NCBI GenBank assembly: GCA_026770025.1
Contig: JAMXDE010000061.1
Coordinates: 62,001 to 126,000 of the forward strand
Direction of reading: 5' to 3'
From: Craspedostauros australis
Lineage: Eukaryota; Bacillariophyta; Bacillariophyceae; Mastogloiales; Achnanthaceae
DNA length: 64,000 nt
The position numbers and the translations under genes were made by a program. The notes under the pieces were generated by a model. It had not been told where the DNA came from. It saw only the letters and a program-made list of their open reading frames with translations, and did no database searches. Positions within the stretch are counted from its first letter, which is position 1. Each line of letters begins with the position of its first letter. Positions 33,846-45,384 of this stretch are shown piece by piece.

Positions 33846-36113
33846 ATGGCGGAAGAGACAACCCCTGCCACGCTGGAAGAGCTGCAAGCGCAGCTCGAAG
33901 CGATCACGGTCGAGAACGCCCGCCTCACACAGGCGACGTTGGCGGCCGAAGCCGCTGCAGAAGCAGCAAATGCGGCTATAGCCACTGCCCAAGCAGCAGC
34001 TACAGCCACCACGACCCCAAACCGCCCCGGTCTCAAGCGCAGCCGTTCAGCTGGCGACACGAGAACCCGGACGGACCAGTCCTTCCTCAACGACAGCATC
34101 TTTGACATGGAAACACCCATGCCCAAGAAGAACAGAAAGCCAGAAGAGGACAGCAAAGACGACGACCACGACCTCTCTGGGAAGCCAACCATTCCCATCA
34201 TGGGAGGCATCCTCAAGCAAGGACGCAACTGGGTGCCCTGGACCGCAGGCGCACCAAACGGACATTGGACCGGCCTCCAAGACGAGTCACACACCAGGTG
34301 GACTAACTCTCAACAACAGAGAATCCTCCATAACGGTGCTGACTCCACCAACCAGTCCAAGCGAGAGCAAGGACTCACCAACAAGTTCAAGAAGGGAGGG
34401 AACATCCAGCAGTTCATCTGCCTGGTGCGAAACCACATGGCAAGAACCGGACTCCTCACCATGGCGTACATCACTGACGCCAACGCAGAGTCAGGAATGA
34501 CTTGCGTCCTGGACTCACCAGCCGCCTTCACTCTTGAAGATGCCACCAAGCACTTCGACGAGTTCCATCTGAAGTGGGATCACTACGACGTCCAGAACAA
34601 CGAGACAGCCTCAGCGTTCTTCCATGACAGTCTTGATCCAGTCCTCGAAGACCAGCTCATGAACCGAATTGAGCCGAAGTTCCACGATAACTTCATCACT
34701 CTCTTTGTTGAGTTCATGAACAGCAACTCGGCCAACTCCTTGGATGAACAAGACACCCTCGCAGCCAAGATCCGCGAAGTCAACTGCAGACGTTTTCCAA
34801 ACGAGAACGTTGGTCTCATGGCAGTCCACCTTCGTGCTCTTTGCAAGCGCCTCGACGACGCCGGTCGCTTTGACCTCTGTCTCCTCCGAACGATCCTCGA
34901 TGCCTTCCTACAGGCTGGAGGACAGATCCGGTCTGGTGAACAGTACCGACGTCCTCTCTATGTGATGAAGGATAGCCTTGAGGAAATCCTCATGCGTCTC
35001 CCTGTCTTCACGTACGAGTACGCTCGCCCCCAGCTTGCCGCAAAAGATCTCACATGGATGGCAATCTGCAACAAGGCCGAGGCGTCGTACGAAAACGAAG
35101 TGCGCGGAAATCGCTGGCATGCCATCAGGCGTACCAGAGATAGTAACGTGCCCAAGTACTCGTACGCCAACAACGTCGTCCAAAACCCAAGCGCCAACGT
35201 CCTCGAGCAACACAAGGGTTTCTCCAAGAACGACAGGAAGAGGAACAACTCCAAGAAGCCCAAGGAACGCGACGCCAAACGCAACGCCGGCCAGGGCTGG
35301 TCGTCCAAAGCTCCCAAACCCGGTGCACCACAGCGCAAGCTTGTCAACGACAAGACGTTCATGTGGTGCGCCAAGTGCCGCCGCTGGCGTCTCTCGCACA
35401 ACACCGAAAGCCACCAGGACAACTTCAAGTTCAAGGCGAAGGCAAAAGGCAAGAAAGTTCCCAAACAGGACAACCTCTCCATTGACATGGCTGCGTGGAC
35501 ATGCTTCACAGCCGCCTCCAGTCAAGACGAAGACACCTGGTGGTCTCTCGTCTGGAACCTCTTCACCTCCTTCAACTACTTCGGTAGCATCGTTGGAATG
35601 GTTCTCCTCTTTGCCTCACTCCAAGTCATCACTATCGGAGTAGAGTATGGGTGGTACATCGCAGCAGCTAATGCCTGGATGCTAATCGCCGTAACTCTAC
35701 TACTCCTCCACACGAACGTTCCACGAAGACCCGACTCCATCAACTCTGCTGACCTAGTCTACAACAAGGCACGAGTCAAAGAACGGTTCAAGCAAGTGCA
35801 CAAACGCCCAACACACTTCAATGGAGCCGTGAAACGCAGTCTCTACGACCTTGTGATGGAAAGTCTCGACCCAGATGCACCCAAACCCGTGAACGTGTCG
35901 AAAGGAAACTCCCCACGAACAAAACGTGTGTGGCATCCCCAGGCTTGGACCAAAACTCACAATCACAGATCAAAACGTCGTTACTGGAACCAGTCGAAAA
36001 CTTCCACTTATGACCCACGTCAGCCAATGACCGTACGGTCGCTACAGGATCCTGAAAAAATGGGCTCCTATAGAGACTATAATTTAATCATATATACTTC
36101 AACACATTGGTAA
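33846..36113 (+). CDS. Gag-only protein of a CoDi-like retroelement, with a membrane-like C-terminal part (755 aa)
   Basis: N-terminus: an Ala/Glu-rich coiled-coil segment (residues about 8-55, MAEETTPATLEELQAQLEAI). A basic linker follows (RPGLKRSRS), then a helical domain at about 195-420 (FICLVRNHMARTG, AFLQAGGQIRSGEQYRRPLY) of the type I associate with Gag of diatom CoDi copia elements. Next comes a Lys-rich stretch and a zinc-binding-like WCAKCRRWRLSHNTESH (C507, C510, H517, H522). Unusually, residues about 577-598 and 603-622 are strongly hydrophobic and could span a membrane; a basic tail follows. No protease, integrase or RT follows, so this is a Gag-only element, a pol-deleted copy or a co-opted Gag. 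Copia C1 is inserted 173 nt upstream of the ATG and separates the gene from its original 5' region. Confidence 0.7.
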   Translation: MAEETTPATLEELQAQLEAITVENARLTQATLAAEAAAEAANAAIATAQAAATATTTPNRPGLKRSRSAGDTRTRTDQSFLNDSIFDMETPMPKKNRKPEEDSKDDDHDLSGKPTIPIMGGILKQGRNWVPWTAGAPNGHWTGLQDESHTRWTNSQQQRILHNGADSTNQSKREQGLTNKFKKGGNIQQFICLVRNHMARTGLLTMAYITDANAESGMTCVLDSPAAFTLEDATKHFDEFHLKWDHYDVQNNETASAFFHDSLDPVLEDQLMNRIEPKFHDNFITLFVEFMNSNSANSLDEQDTLAAKIREVNCRRFPNENVGLMAVHLRALCKRLDDAGRFDLCLLRTILDAFLQAGGQIRSGEQYRRPLYVMKDSLEEILMRLPVFTYEYARPQLAAKDLTWMAICNKAEASYENEVRGNRWHAIRRTRDSNVPKYSYANNVVQNPSANVLEQHKGFSKNDRKRNNSKKPKERDAKRNAGQGWSSKAPKPGAPQRKLVNDKTFMWCAKCRRWRLSHNTESHQDNFKFKAKAKGKKVPKQDNLSIDMAAWTCFTAASSQDEDTWWSLVWNLFTSFNYFGSIVGMVLLFASLQVITIGVEYGWYIAAANAWMLIAVTLLLLHTNVPRRPDSINSADLVYNKARVKERFKQVHKRPTHFNGAVKRSLYDLVMESLDPDAPKPVNVSKGNSPRTKRVWHPQAWTKTHNHRSKRRYWNQSKTSTYDPRQPMTVRSLQDPEKMGSYRDYNLIIYTSTHW

Positions 36114-37907
36114 TAAGGTATGAGTGTTAGACAGTGAGTCCAGGCCTTGGTTATAAACTTATGATGGCGTCAGCCTAGCGTTTTAGAGGCAAAACGTGAT
36201 GCAAGCGGCCAGAATTCTCTTTTTGAGGGGCTCCTGTCACGACACGTGGCACCCATTTCTATCTGATTTTCGATTTCTTTGTGTTTTGCTTGGTGGGACC
36301 CTCGATTTGGAACAAAATGAAGTGCTGATTTGGACGTTACAGACGTTAATTCCAGTCGAAACTGTGATGACGTGATGCTTCTTGTCGTGAAGTGCGATGT
36401 GATGTCGCATGTTCCATGTTGAGTGACATCGTCGAGTCCACGAGTGGTTGGACAGACTTTTTATTGATTGTTTTGAGGAAATTCATTAACCAGCCCTTTT
36501 GAAGTGCCGATTTGCATCAACCAGCCTGTTTTTACAACACTTAGTGGCACAAAACGTCCAATTGTCCATGCGACATCCCATGGACACAGGGATTTCGCAT
36601 CGACTGCCATGGTTAGTGTATAAATATAGACTACCTGTACCACACAGGGAAAGTTCAAGCCATATCATATTATACATGTTCATCATCCTCTTCATATTGC
36701 CAGTATAGTCCACACGAATGTACATCATCCAATGAGGGGAATAAATGGCTACCTTAGTTGTAGATATGTACATCATCCATCTGTTTGCTCCAATTTCTTG
36801 CGTTGTGGATCGTATTCTGACGACATCTTCATTGCAAAGGGCAAAAATAGTACAGTTCAACAAATCCAGCGCATCGAAGGCATTCCAATGGGTATACAAA
36901 TAGCTTGTGAGTGACTGGATCCATCTAGAAGGTGTTGCGGATTGTACGTGGCCAAATCACATGATACCGCATGGTGGCTGTGTGCGGTGTGCAGGGTGTT
37001 GACCAAACCTTCATATGAACGATTCAACATATACCATTCCACCAATGACATCATAGCAACGGCGCTTCTATGGGTATGGGGTGGCTTGCGAGGATCTGGG
37101 TCTTTCCGGAAGGAGTGCTGGCACCCAAATCTATGAATCTCGTGATCCTGTGCGGTACGCATGGTGTTGTACTGTACTCCGCACATCTATGCATTTGGCA
37201 GGCCGTTTTGAGAGGTTCAACCAATCTCACTACTCCAATCATACTGCAGAAAGTACGGACATGAATGTTGAAGTCTTTGATCCATCAGGAACGTATCCAA
37301 TTCTATGGATGCAGATATCACACAGTAGTGATTGGTACGCATCGCACTGTACATTAATTTGGATGTTTGTACACAGGAACTGGCAACTGTATTCCAATCC
37401 AACGCTCCGACTACTCCAATCATCCGCCAAAGAGTATGTGATAGACTCGAGGAATTGGTGGTAATGTATAGGGGAACGCGTCCTTCTGCAATTGATCAGA
37501 TCGAGAAGGTGGCGTTCACTGGAAGTCTGTTGAGAACTCGAATGTTATTACAAACTTAGGAGTTGTGAGCTTACTCTCTGACCTCTGTTCATGTCCATGC
37601 CTCTGCTCTTGCATTCCTCTGTTCTGCAAGCATCGGATAGGATCTTTACATCTCTTCAGGTTCAACTGGTTTGGATCAGTAGCTATCTCACAGTATCGTT
37701 CTTGCTTCGTGGTACCTTGTCTCTGATACCCAGTACCTTGGTACTGCTTTAGTTTTGTTTCTCGTCGAGCTATTCGCTCGTAATGTGACCATTTCATGGT
37801 TTGTGTTGGTTCAGGATACGGTTCATACGCACAACTAAGCTGGAACACAAGAGAGAGCTGTGCGGAATAAAGCATAATGCTAATACAACCACACTACCTC
37901 ATCCGTT
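36114..37907. other. No supported gene; weakly repetitive sequence
   Basis: Short frames only. The stretch at about 36475-36530 (AATTCATTAACCAGCC...) loosely resembles 59450-59510 (AATTCACTAACCAGGT...), suggesting an old shared repeat. ACTACTCCAATCAT recurs at about 37228 and 37408. Its last 19 bp before the C2 boundary (CCACACTACCTCATCCGTT) exactly match part of the inverted-repeat arm. Confidence 0.4.
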
Positions 37908-37955
37908 TGTCGAGATGTACATGTGAGTATATATAATCATATGTACATCTCGACA
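37908..37955. repeat. Inverted pair of copia C LTR ends (remnant 3' LTR of C2)
   Basis: TGTCGAGATGTACAT (37908-37922) and its exact reverse complement (37941-37955) flank an 18-nt AT-rich spacer. This is the outer LTR terminus joined to itself in inverted orientation. It occupies the place where a 786-bp 3' LTR of C2 should be; the remaining LTR body is absent. The conserved purine-tract complement CCCTTCCT follows at 37956. Confidence 0.85.
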
Positions 37956-37975
37956 CCCTTCCTATGTGCATTCGG

Positions 37976-40900
37976 TCATTCGAATGTTCTCGATGTGTCA
38001 AGGTACGACTTCTCGTGTTCGCGTTGTAAGTCGGCCTTGATGTTCTTGGTGAATCCGTCGCTTGTGTTCTGCTCGGATTTGACGAAAATGATTTCAATGG
38101 TTTTGTTGATGACCATGTTCCTCACGTAGTGATGGCGCACGTCGATGTGCCGCAATCGTTGGGATGTTGATGGGTTCTTGGCGATGAAGATCGCTCCGAT
38201 GTTGTCCACGCGGACCTTGATCGGTGTCTTCACTGGGATGCCCACACTTTCGAGTAGCTGCATAACAAAGAAGATCTCTTTTGCCGCTTCGGAAAGGGCA
38301 ACGTATTCTGCTTCGGATGAGCTGAGTGTGACGGCCTTCTGTGCCTTGGATCGCCAAAGGATTGGTACCTTGCACAGGTATAGGATGAATCCCCCTACGC
38401 TGATTCTTGTGTTCTTGTCTCCTGCATATTCGCTATCGCAGAAGAGCTCCATGTCCCAGCCGTCGTCGTCTGGACGCGCTGGATGGACTTTCAATCCATA
38501 GTCCTTTGTATCGATCACATACTTGATGATCCGATACATCTCCTTCATTGCGGCCTTAGTGGGCCCGATCAATACCTTGGAGAGTTCCCTCACAGGGTTC
38601 GCGATGTCTGGTCGCGAGTGCTTGATGAGGAAGAGTAGCATACCGACGCCTCGGCGGTATTCGGCATGTTCTTCCGGTCCGACCTTCTGTAGTCCGTTAT
38701 CTTCGGATGGTCGTACGATGATTTGACCCGGGGTTCCTGGTGTCCCATAGCGTTGCATCTTCTCAACCTTGGTTCCGAACTCTTCGATGAGGTGTCGGAT
38801 GAGATGTGGTTGACGCAATGTCGCTCTAGTCTTGTCATGGTTCAGCTCGATGTTGCAGCTGAGGTGGTCTCCGAGTCTGCGCTCGATTGTCACCTTGAAC
38901 TTGCTGCCTTGGATGTCCTTCAGGAATGTCTCCAGTGCCTTGGAGTCTCCGCAACAGAAGCAATCGTCCACGTAGATGGCCACGATCATGCTTCCTTCGT
39001 TCGTCTTCCTGTAGAACAGGCACGGGTCTGCTGCGCTCTGTTCGAAGTTGATATTCTTGAGGGTCGATACCAACATCTTGAACCATTGCCTGGCGCTCTG
39101 CACAAGTCCGTAGATTGGCTTGTGTAGGGTCAGGGCTTCGTCTGGTTGATGATCCATCCCGTTGGGACAGTTCATGTAGATCTCCTCGTCGAGGTCTCCA
39201 TGTAGGAATGCCGTTACGACATCGACGAGTGCGCAGTCCATCTTCTTGATCAGCATGATCACCATCATGACCCGATAGGTCACGTCATGGATGACGGGTG
39301 AGTAATGCTCTTGGAAGTCTACTCCTGCGACTTGTGAATAGCCACATGCAACGAGCCGCGCTCGATGTGTGCCGTCACGCTTCAGCTTGAAGACCCATTT
39401 GCACTTGCAGCATCTGCAGCCGCGTGGGATGGCGTCTCGTTTGATCTTGCTATACACCTTGCGTGTATCCATGGAGTCGAACTCCTTCTTGATGGCTGCT
39501 CGATATCCCTTCCGATGGATAGGATCTGGGTGATTGAAGGCTCCATTGAATGTTGTAGGTTCGATGTGCTTCTCTGGTTCCTTGTTCTCGTCCTGCATCG
39601 ACAATCCGATGTCGATCGCTGGTCTCTCAGTGATGATTGCGTTCATCCCGTACAGTCCTGTTGTGCTATGGTGAGTGATCTCGATCTCTTCATCTTCGTC
39701 TTCGATTTCTTCGTCATCTGTAGTTTCGTTGTTGGAGTCGTCGATCATCTCGTCACTGAGTTCGTCACTCGCCTCATTGGATGATGGATCGCTCTCATAC
39801 CCTTCTTCCTTTCGACCTGGTTCGTTGAAGTCTGCGAGCTCACGTAGAGCTCTGGGAATACTCTTCCCTGCAGTTGACTTGGGATTAGCTTCTCCCTTCC
39901 TGCCTCGTGCTTCGTGACGTCGGATCCTCTCCTTTCTAGCTATGTCACGCTTGCTTGGTTTGCTTGGTGGAGATCTGGATGGTATGTCATGTGTAGACCT
40001 CGCTGGTGTATTTGGAGGGGTGACACCTGTCTCGTCATCGGCTTCGTCGCCGGAGGGTAGGATTTCGTCATCCTCATGATTGGATTCGCTCCGATCTTCC
40101 TCGTCATTCTGGATTAGTTGAGTCACTGCTCCGTTGTTCTCATTATCCTCATCATCGCTGTCTGATAGGATGTGATACCTGTTGCTGTCAGCGAAAGATA
40201 CTCTCTTCGCTTCCGATGTTTGACGCGTTGCCGTCCTTGGCGTTGCTCCCTTCCGTCCAATGGTTGTGAAGCCGTCTGCGTCCGTTGTTCCTGTTTCCTT
40301 GGATATGTTCGGTGCTGGTGCCCAGCCACGGAACTGTCCGTATGATTGGTTGAGCCACTTGATGTCCCGTGAGCAGATCAGTGACTTGGTTGATGGTCTG
40401 TACATGTTGTAGACCCTTGATGCATGTTGGTGTGCATATCCGATGAACACCATCTCTTCTCCTCTATTCTTGAGTTTGGCGGTGATCCCGCCGTAGGTGG
40501 TCTTCACAACACCCACCTCTCCAAATGTGCGGAGTGCATCCGCGTATGGTGGATCGTTGCCAAAGAATTGTCGATGTGGTGACTCCTTCTGGTTCTTCGC
40601 TACAGTGATGTTGGCAATGGCGGTGGCAGTGCTAGCAGCTGCTGCCCACAGGCCATGCCTATACTCTTCGTCGAGTTGTGCTCCGTTGAGCATGGAGCGG
40701 ATTTTGGTGTAGAGGTACGCAAACTTGCGCTCCACTCTGCCGTTCTGTTGCGGCGTGTTTGATGCCGTGTATTCGAATTTCACATTGAGTCCTGCATCAA
40801 TGAGAATATCCTCCGTGGATTTGTTCTCTCCGCTGTTGTCACCTCAGAAGATGATCTGTTGGTCACCAGTCTGTGACTTGATCGTTTGAACGAACCGTTT

Positions 40901-43900
40901 GATGTATCCTGGTTGATCACTCTTGTTCTTGAGAAAGAAACTCCAGCAGTGATCCGTGCAGTCATCCACGATCAGGGTCCAGTAGCGTTTATCTCCGAAG
41001 CTTATGTGTTTAGTGTAACTAATGTCAATGAAGAGCCGTTCGCCACGGCGAGTTGCTCTCGGAATGGTTGCCTTCGGAATATTCTTCACTCTTGTGTTCG
41101 CGACCGCGCAGTCGCGACATACCAGCATCTCGCCGATGATCTTCCATCCGTATTGAGCGGCCGTCCGCTTCATGGTCTCGAGTGGCGCGTGTCCGAGCAT
41201 TCGGTGCAGGTTCACTGCTCTGATCTCCTTGGATGGATTCTTGACGATGGCTGTGCAAGCCTTGTCGTCGTCTGTCGGCATGATGGGATGCATCTGCACT
41301 CCCGTGATGAATCCGTTGGATGTGGGGAAGACTCGATCGAACACGATCTTCATTCCGGATCCGTTGATGATGTCCATCAGAATGCCGTTGTTACCAAGCT
41401 GGTAACCGTTGTACAGAGCCTTGTTCGTGGAGAAAAGGTTCACCGCCATTTTCGGTGTGTACTTCACGTCGTCGAGCCGGATGATGTGGCCAGTGTTGTC
41501 TCGCTGCTTGACCTTCAAGCGAATGGATCCCATTTTGGGAGAGTCCAGCTTCGTGCTGTCTCCCACTTGGACGAAGGACTTGATGTGCCGCACGTTGAAG
41601 AGAGCGGCGTCCGAGTTGACGATGTGACACGAAGCTCCGCTGTCGGCGAGCCAGGTGTCCTTGTTGACTTTGTCCTTGTACTTGGTGCTCAGCTCGTGGA
41701 GCTGCTCCACAGCCGCCGCAGCTATCTCGTCGTCGAAGCTGCCATCATCATCGTCTTCGTGAACTCCATCTTCGTTGTATGGAGGATGATGATCTCCGTC
41801 ATCCATGTCATCGGGTAGTTGCGCGTAGTCCGATGGAATTGTGTTGCTTCGATGTGATCCTGTAACAGGATCATATGGATGGACGCGTGGTCGTTCACGT
41901 AAGAGTACGCGCATACATCCTCCAAGAATGTAGTGGAGATCCGTCTCTGGGATCGTCTCTGTTTCTGCTGCTTCCAGTATGCGATTGATCACAATCGAAT
42001 TGGCGAGAATCTCTTCGATTGATCTGAAATTCTCGGATAGGATCGATCCCATCATGTTCACCCATATTGGTCTGAGTACTCCTTGTGCGACTCCTGGGAA
42101 CAGGTTCACTCCTGCTTCCATTACTGCATCGAAGATGAGTTGCTTCTGGATCACCAATGCTGTCTCTGTTGCATATGGGACGGTGTCATGACGATGGAGG
42201 TAGTTGGATCTGTTGGGATCCTCGATTGGTGGGAAGTCGATATTCGCTGGATAGATGACACGCTCGTTTGGATTGAAGCTGTCGTCTGGATGATTGCCGT
42301 CCTCGGATTCGTCGCTGTCATCCTCGTCGAAGATGCCCGATCTGTTGATCCCCGCCGCTGGAGGAGGAGGCGCCGCGCCGCGGTCCGCCTCGTTGTCTTC
42401 ATCTGCGCCGTCCTCGTCGGCATCGTCGTCGTCATCGCTCATGGCCTCTTCGATGTCGCTATCGTTGGCCTCGTTGTCCATCTCAGCTTCGTCGCTGTAT
42501 GAACCGATCAGATCGTGCGCGTTGAAGCAGCATTCGTAGCTCGCTTCGCGTCTTGGATCCACCTCGTGGATGATTGGCTCCTCGCTGAGCCACTCCGGGA
42601 CGATCTCATCGTCCTGTACTTCGTCGTCACTCCCGACGTACTCGAAGTTATCGAAGAAGGAGTCTTCGATGTAGTCGTCGGACACCAACATGCAGAGCGG
42701 TATGTCCTTCGCAGAGAGTACCATCTCGTGTCCGCTCTTGTCGTGTCCTTGTGTTGCTGTGTTGGCCTGCTCGTCGGCCTTCTTCTTCTCTTTGAACTTC
42801 TTCTTTCGGCACTCCGCCTCGCGGTGTCCAAAGATGCCACAGTAGTTGCACTTGCCCTTGAAGCCGCTTCCCTTGTTGCGCTTTCCGTTCATCTTGTTGT
42901 TGTTGTTGTTATTTTTCTTGTTGTTGGATTTCTTGCGTTCTGGGCAATCGGCGGATCTATGGCCATACACGCCACAATTGTGACAAGTACCCTTGAAGTT
43001 ACCGGTGCTTGCGAAGCCGGTATCGTTGCTCTTCGTGTTACTGTCTTGGAAGTTGTCGACGTACGCCTTGCCTCCTCTGTGCGTGGCGTATGCAGTGCGG
43101 AGTACTCCTCTGATCGCATTGATGGTAACCAGTTCCGGATTGAACGTGAGTTGGTGTTGGAAGTTCACGATGTGAGTTCTGTATTCCACGCTCACCGTGC
43201 TGAGGATCTGCATGATCATTTCCTCGTCCGTGATCTCGTACTTGACATCGTGGAGACGCGATCGTAGACTCTCGAGTTGCGTGATGTAGATGTCGGGGTC
43301 CGAGTCTCTCTTCATCTTTTCGTTGTTGAATTGGCGCTTGAGTTTGATCTTCGTCACCGCATCGGATGGTCGGAACTTCTCCGCGAGAACGTTCCACGCT
43401 GCGTGTGGATCTCCTTCAGGGTAGTCGTCAGAGATGCATTGGTTGATGTATTGGATGGCCTGCTTACCTTTTCCTTTCTCTGCATCCATCATGAGGATCA
43501 GATCACTGAAGCAGTCACATCCCAGCTTGTAGATCTCCTCCATCGCTTCCTTGTCTTCATCGGCGGCTGCCGCGATCTCACTCACTGTTGGCACCTTGGT
43601 CTTGCCCAACATCACGTCTCTCGTCTTCTGTGCACGAGCGTATGCCTTCGCTTGGGACTCCCATGCGCTGTAGTCTTCCTGTTCACCGCTGAACATTGGC
43701 GCCTTGATGCGTCGCTTGTTCATGTTGGCTGATGTCGCCATGTTGGTTTGTTGTTTCGTCGTTGGTGCGCTCGCGCCCTTGATTTCCGTCAGTTTCTGTG
43801 TTGTCACTTTTTCGATTTTTGCCTGTTGTTGCGCGGAGATTGTTTTCGTCACAAATTCTCCTCCTGGTGGTGTCTCACTTTTCCCACTCTGTTTGGCTGT

Positions 43901-44146
43901 GCGAATGCTCTTTGTCACACCAGTCTCCTCTTGCTTGACCGCCTTGAGAATCCTCTTCTCCTTACGGTGTAGTCTTGCGGACCGTTCTTCTTCGGTCTCG
44001 TCGATGGCGCTTGCATCTTCGCCTGATAGGACGGTAGCCGCGGCTTCTTCCTTCTCTTCTCGTGGTGGAGTCTCACTCGCACCTTCTTCTATCTTGATAG
44101 CCGGATTGGACAAAGGGATGTCTCTCAATTCCTCTTCCTCGCTCAT
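37976..44146 (-). pseudogene. gag-pol of copia C2 with a single nonsense codon
   Basis: The frame starts at the ATG 44146-44144 and ends at 37976. It matches C1 along its length except for a TGA at 40846-40844 where C1 has CGA, in the motif FRGDNSG that carries the second catalytic Asp of integrase. The change is one C-to-T at a CpG. Everything downstream, including the rest of integrase, RT (YVDD near 38980) and RNase H, remains open. Relative to C1 it also lacks about 28 codons in the acidic segment between zinc knuckles and protease. Translation would yield Gag, protease and a truncated integrase only. Confidence 0.93.
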
Positions 44147-44228
44147 TCAGTCTGTTGCTCCTGAATGATGTTCGTCTTCCTTGCACGATCCGATCCGCGG
44201 GCTCGCCCTGATCTATCGTTTATAAACG

Positions 44229-45014
44229 TGTTGGCAAGTTCCGCTCACGGTAACCTACGATCGTGGAAGATGGTGTTGGTTGATAGTCGTCTGTTTGCTA
44301 TTTCATTAGTTGGCTACTCCGATCCTCTCGGTGTACGCCGTTCTCTTGCCCGATGCTCTCGGTGCTTCAATCTGTTTTGTAGATTCGGTCTCCGACTATG
44401 AGTCGGTACGCGAGATGCTCTCTCGCTCCTCTCTGTATTCTCTCTCTCTTAACATCGTGTGCTCGTCGCGCACGATACTCCATGTTCGATACGTATTCCG
44501 TATTCGACATTCCGTTCATTCAGTACTGGCTTCTACTCCATGAGTACTTACCATTTGAAGCTCACCTTCAGTGTCCATGATCTTCATGGGTCATCGCATC
44601 TTTGCCTCCTACTCTGACTTGGAGACAGCTGTCGACGTGGTGACATGTTGACATCTTGTCGACGTCAGTAGTCGTCCTTCTGCTCTCCAGATGTCACGTT
44701 CCATTGGTGATGCAGCAGCCTGTCAGATGATATTGTCATCTGAGGCTTAGTTGGGAAGTACCTTGAGATTCTCTTGGTACCATTGATGGATGGACGGACG
44801 ATCTTCTGATTCTCTCAGAAATCGTCATTTGCAAATTTCCTCCAGAAATCTTGCCCCTTTTTGTGTGTTCCGTTTCCCCTGTAATTCTGACGAATCACAG
44901 CATACTATCGACACGAGTGTAGTTATACCGTCCAAGTGTGTATGAGAGAATAGCGGGTGAACGATGCACATATACACGTACATTTTGACGTATACTCACA
45001 TGTACATCTCGACA
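44229..45014 (-). repeat. 5' LTR of copia C2 (786 bp)
   Basis: Reverse complement of the C1 LTR with scattered differences and a net loss of 7 bp. Its plus-strand ends are TGTTGGCAAG and CATCTCGACA. Confidence 0.92.
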
Positions 45015-45384
45015 CAATCATCGCGGTGTCGATGTTGCCATTTCCAAGAGGAGACATCAATTTCGTGACGGTCGGAGAGAGAGTTTGTTGTTCACTCTCT
45101 TCCGATCAATTTGGGGGAACAAGGTTCACCCAACGGTTTGACCCGATTGTCCGTTCTGGACAGGTCATGTCACGCCCATAAGTGGCGTGGGATGGCCCGA
45201 TCGCCCAAACCCAAATTCAGCGGACACGCGACATCGTCTGAAGTAGAGCACGATTCGAGGGTGGGACCCCATCCCACCGACATTGAGTCACGCTTCAATC
45301 CCGCTCAAACTCTGAGCAGTCGGTCATTTGATTAACTCGACTAAATCTTAACACGACTAATGGGAATACTAGTTTGAGCTAATA
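45015..45384 (-). repeat. Partial B2-type LTR (370 bp) next to C2
   Basis: Matches 18675-19044 in the same orientation, with about four differences noted. The first 239 bp of the LTR are missing at the C2 junction, consistent with C2 having inserted into, or recombined within, a solo B2 LTR. The end GAGCTAATA is followed by non-element sequence, not by the purine tract. Confidence 0.88.

Larger units (their letters stand above)
37908..45014 (-). mobile_element. Copia element C2 (minus strand), damaged
   Basis: Same family as C1, in the opposite orientation. The 5' LTR is present at the right (44229-45014); the 3' LTR is reduced to the short inverted pair at 37908-37955. No target duplication is found: the left flank is ATCCGTT and the right flank CAATCA. 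The right end lies inside a B2-type LTR. Confidence 0.92.
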
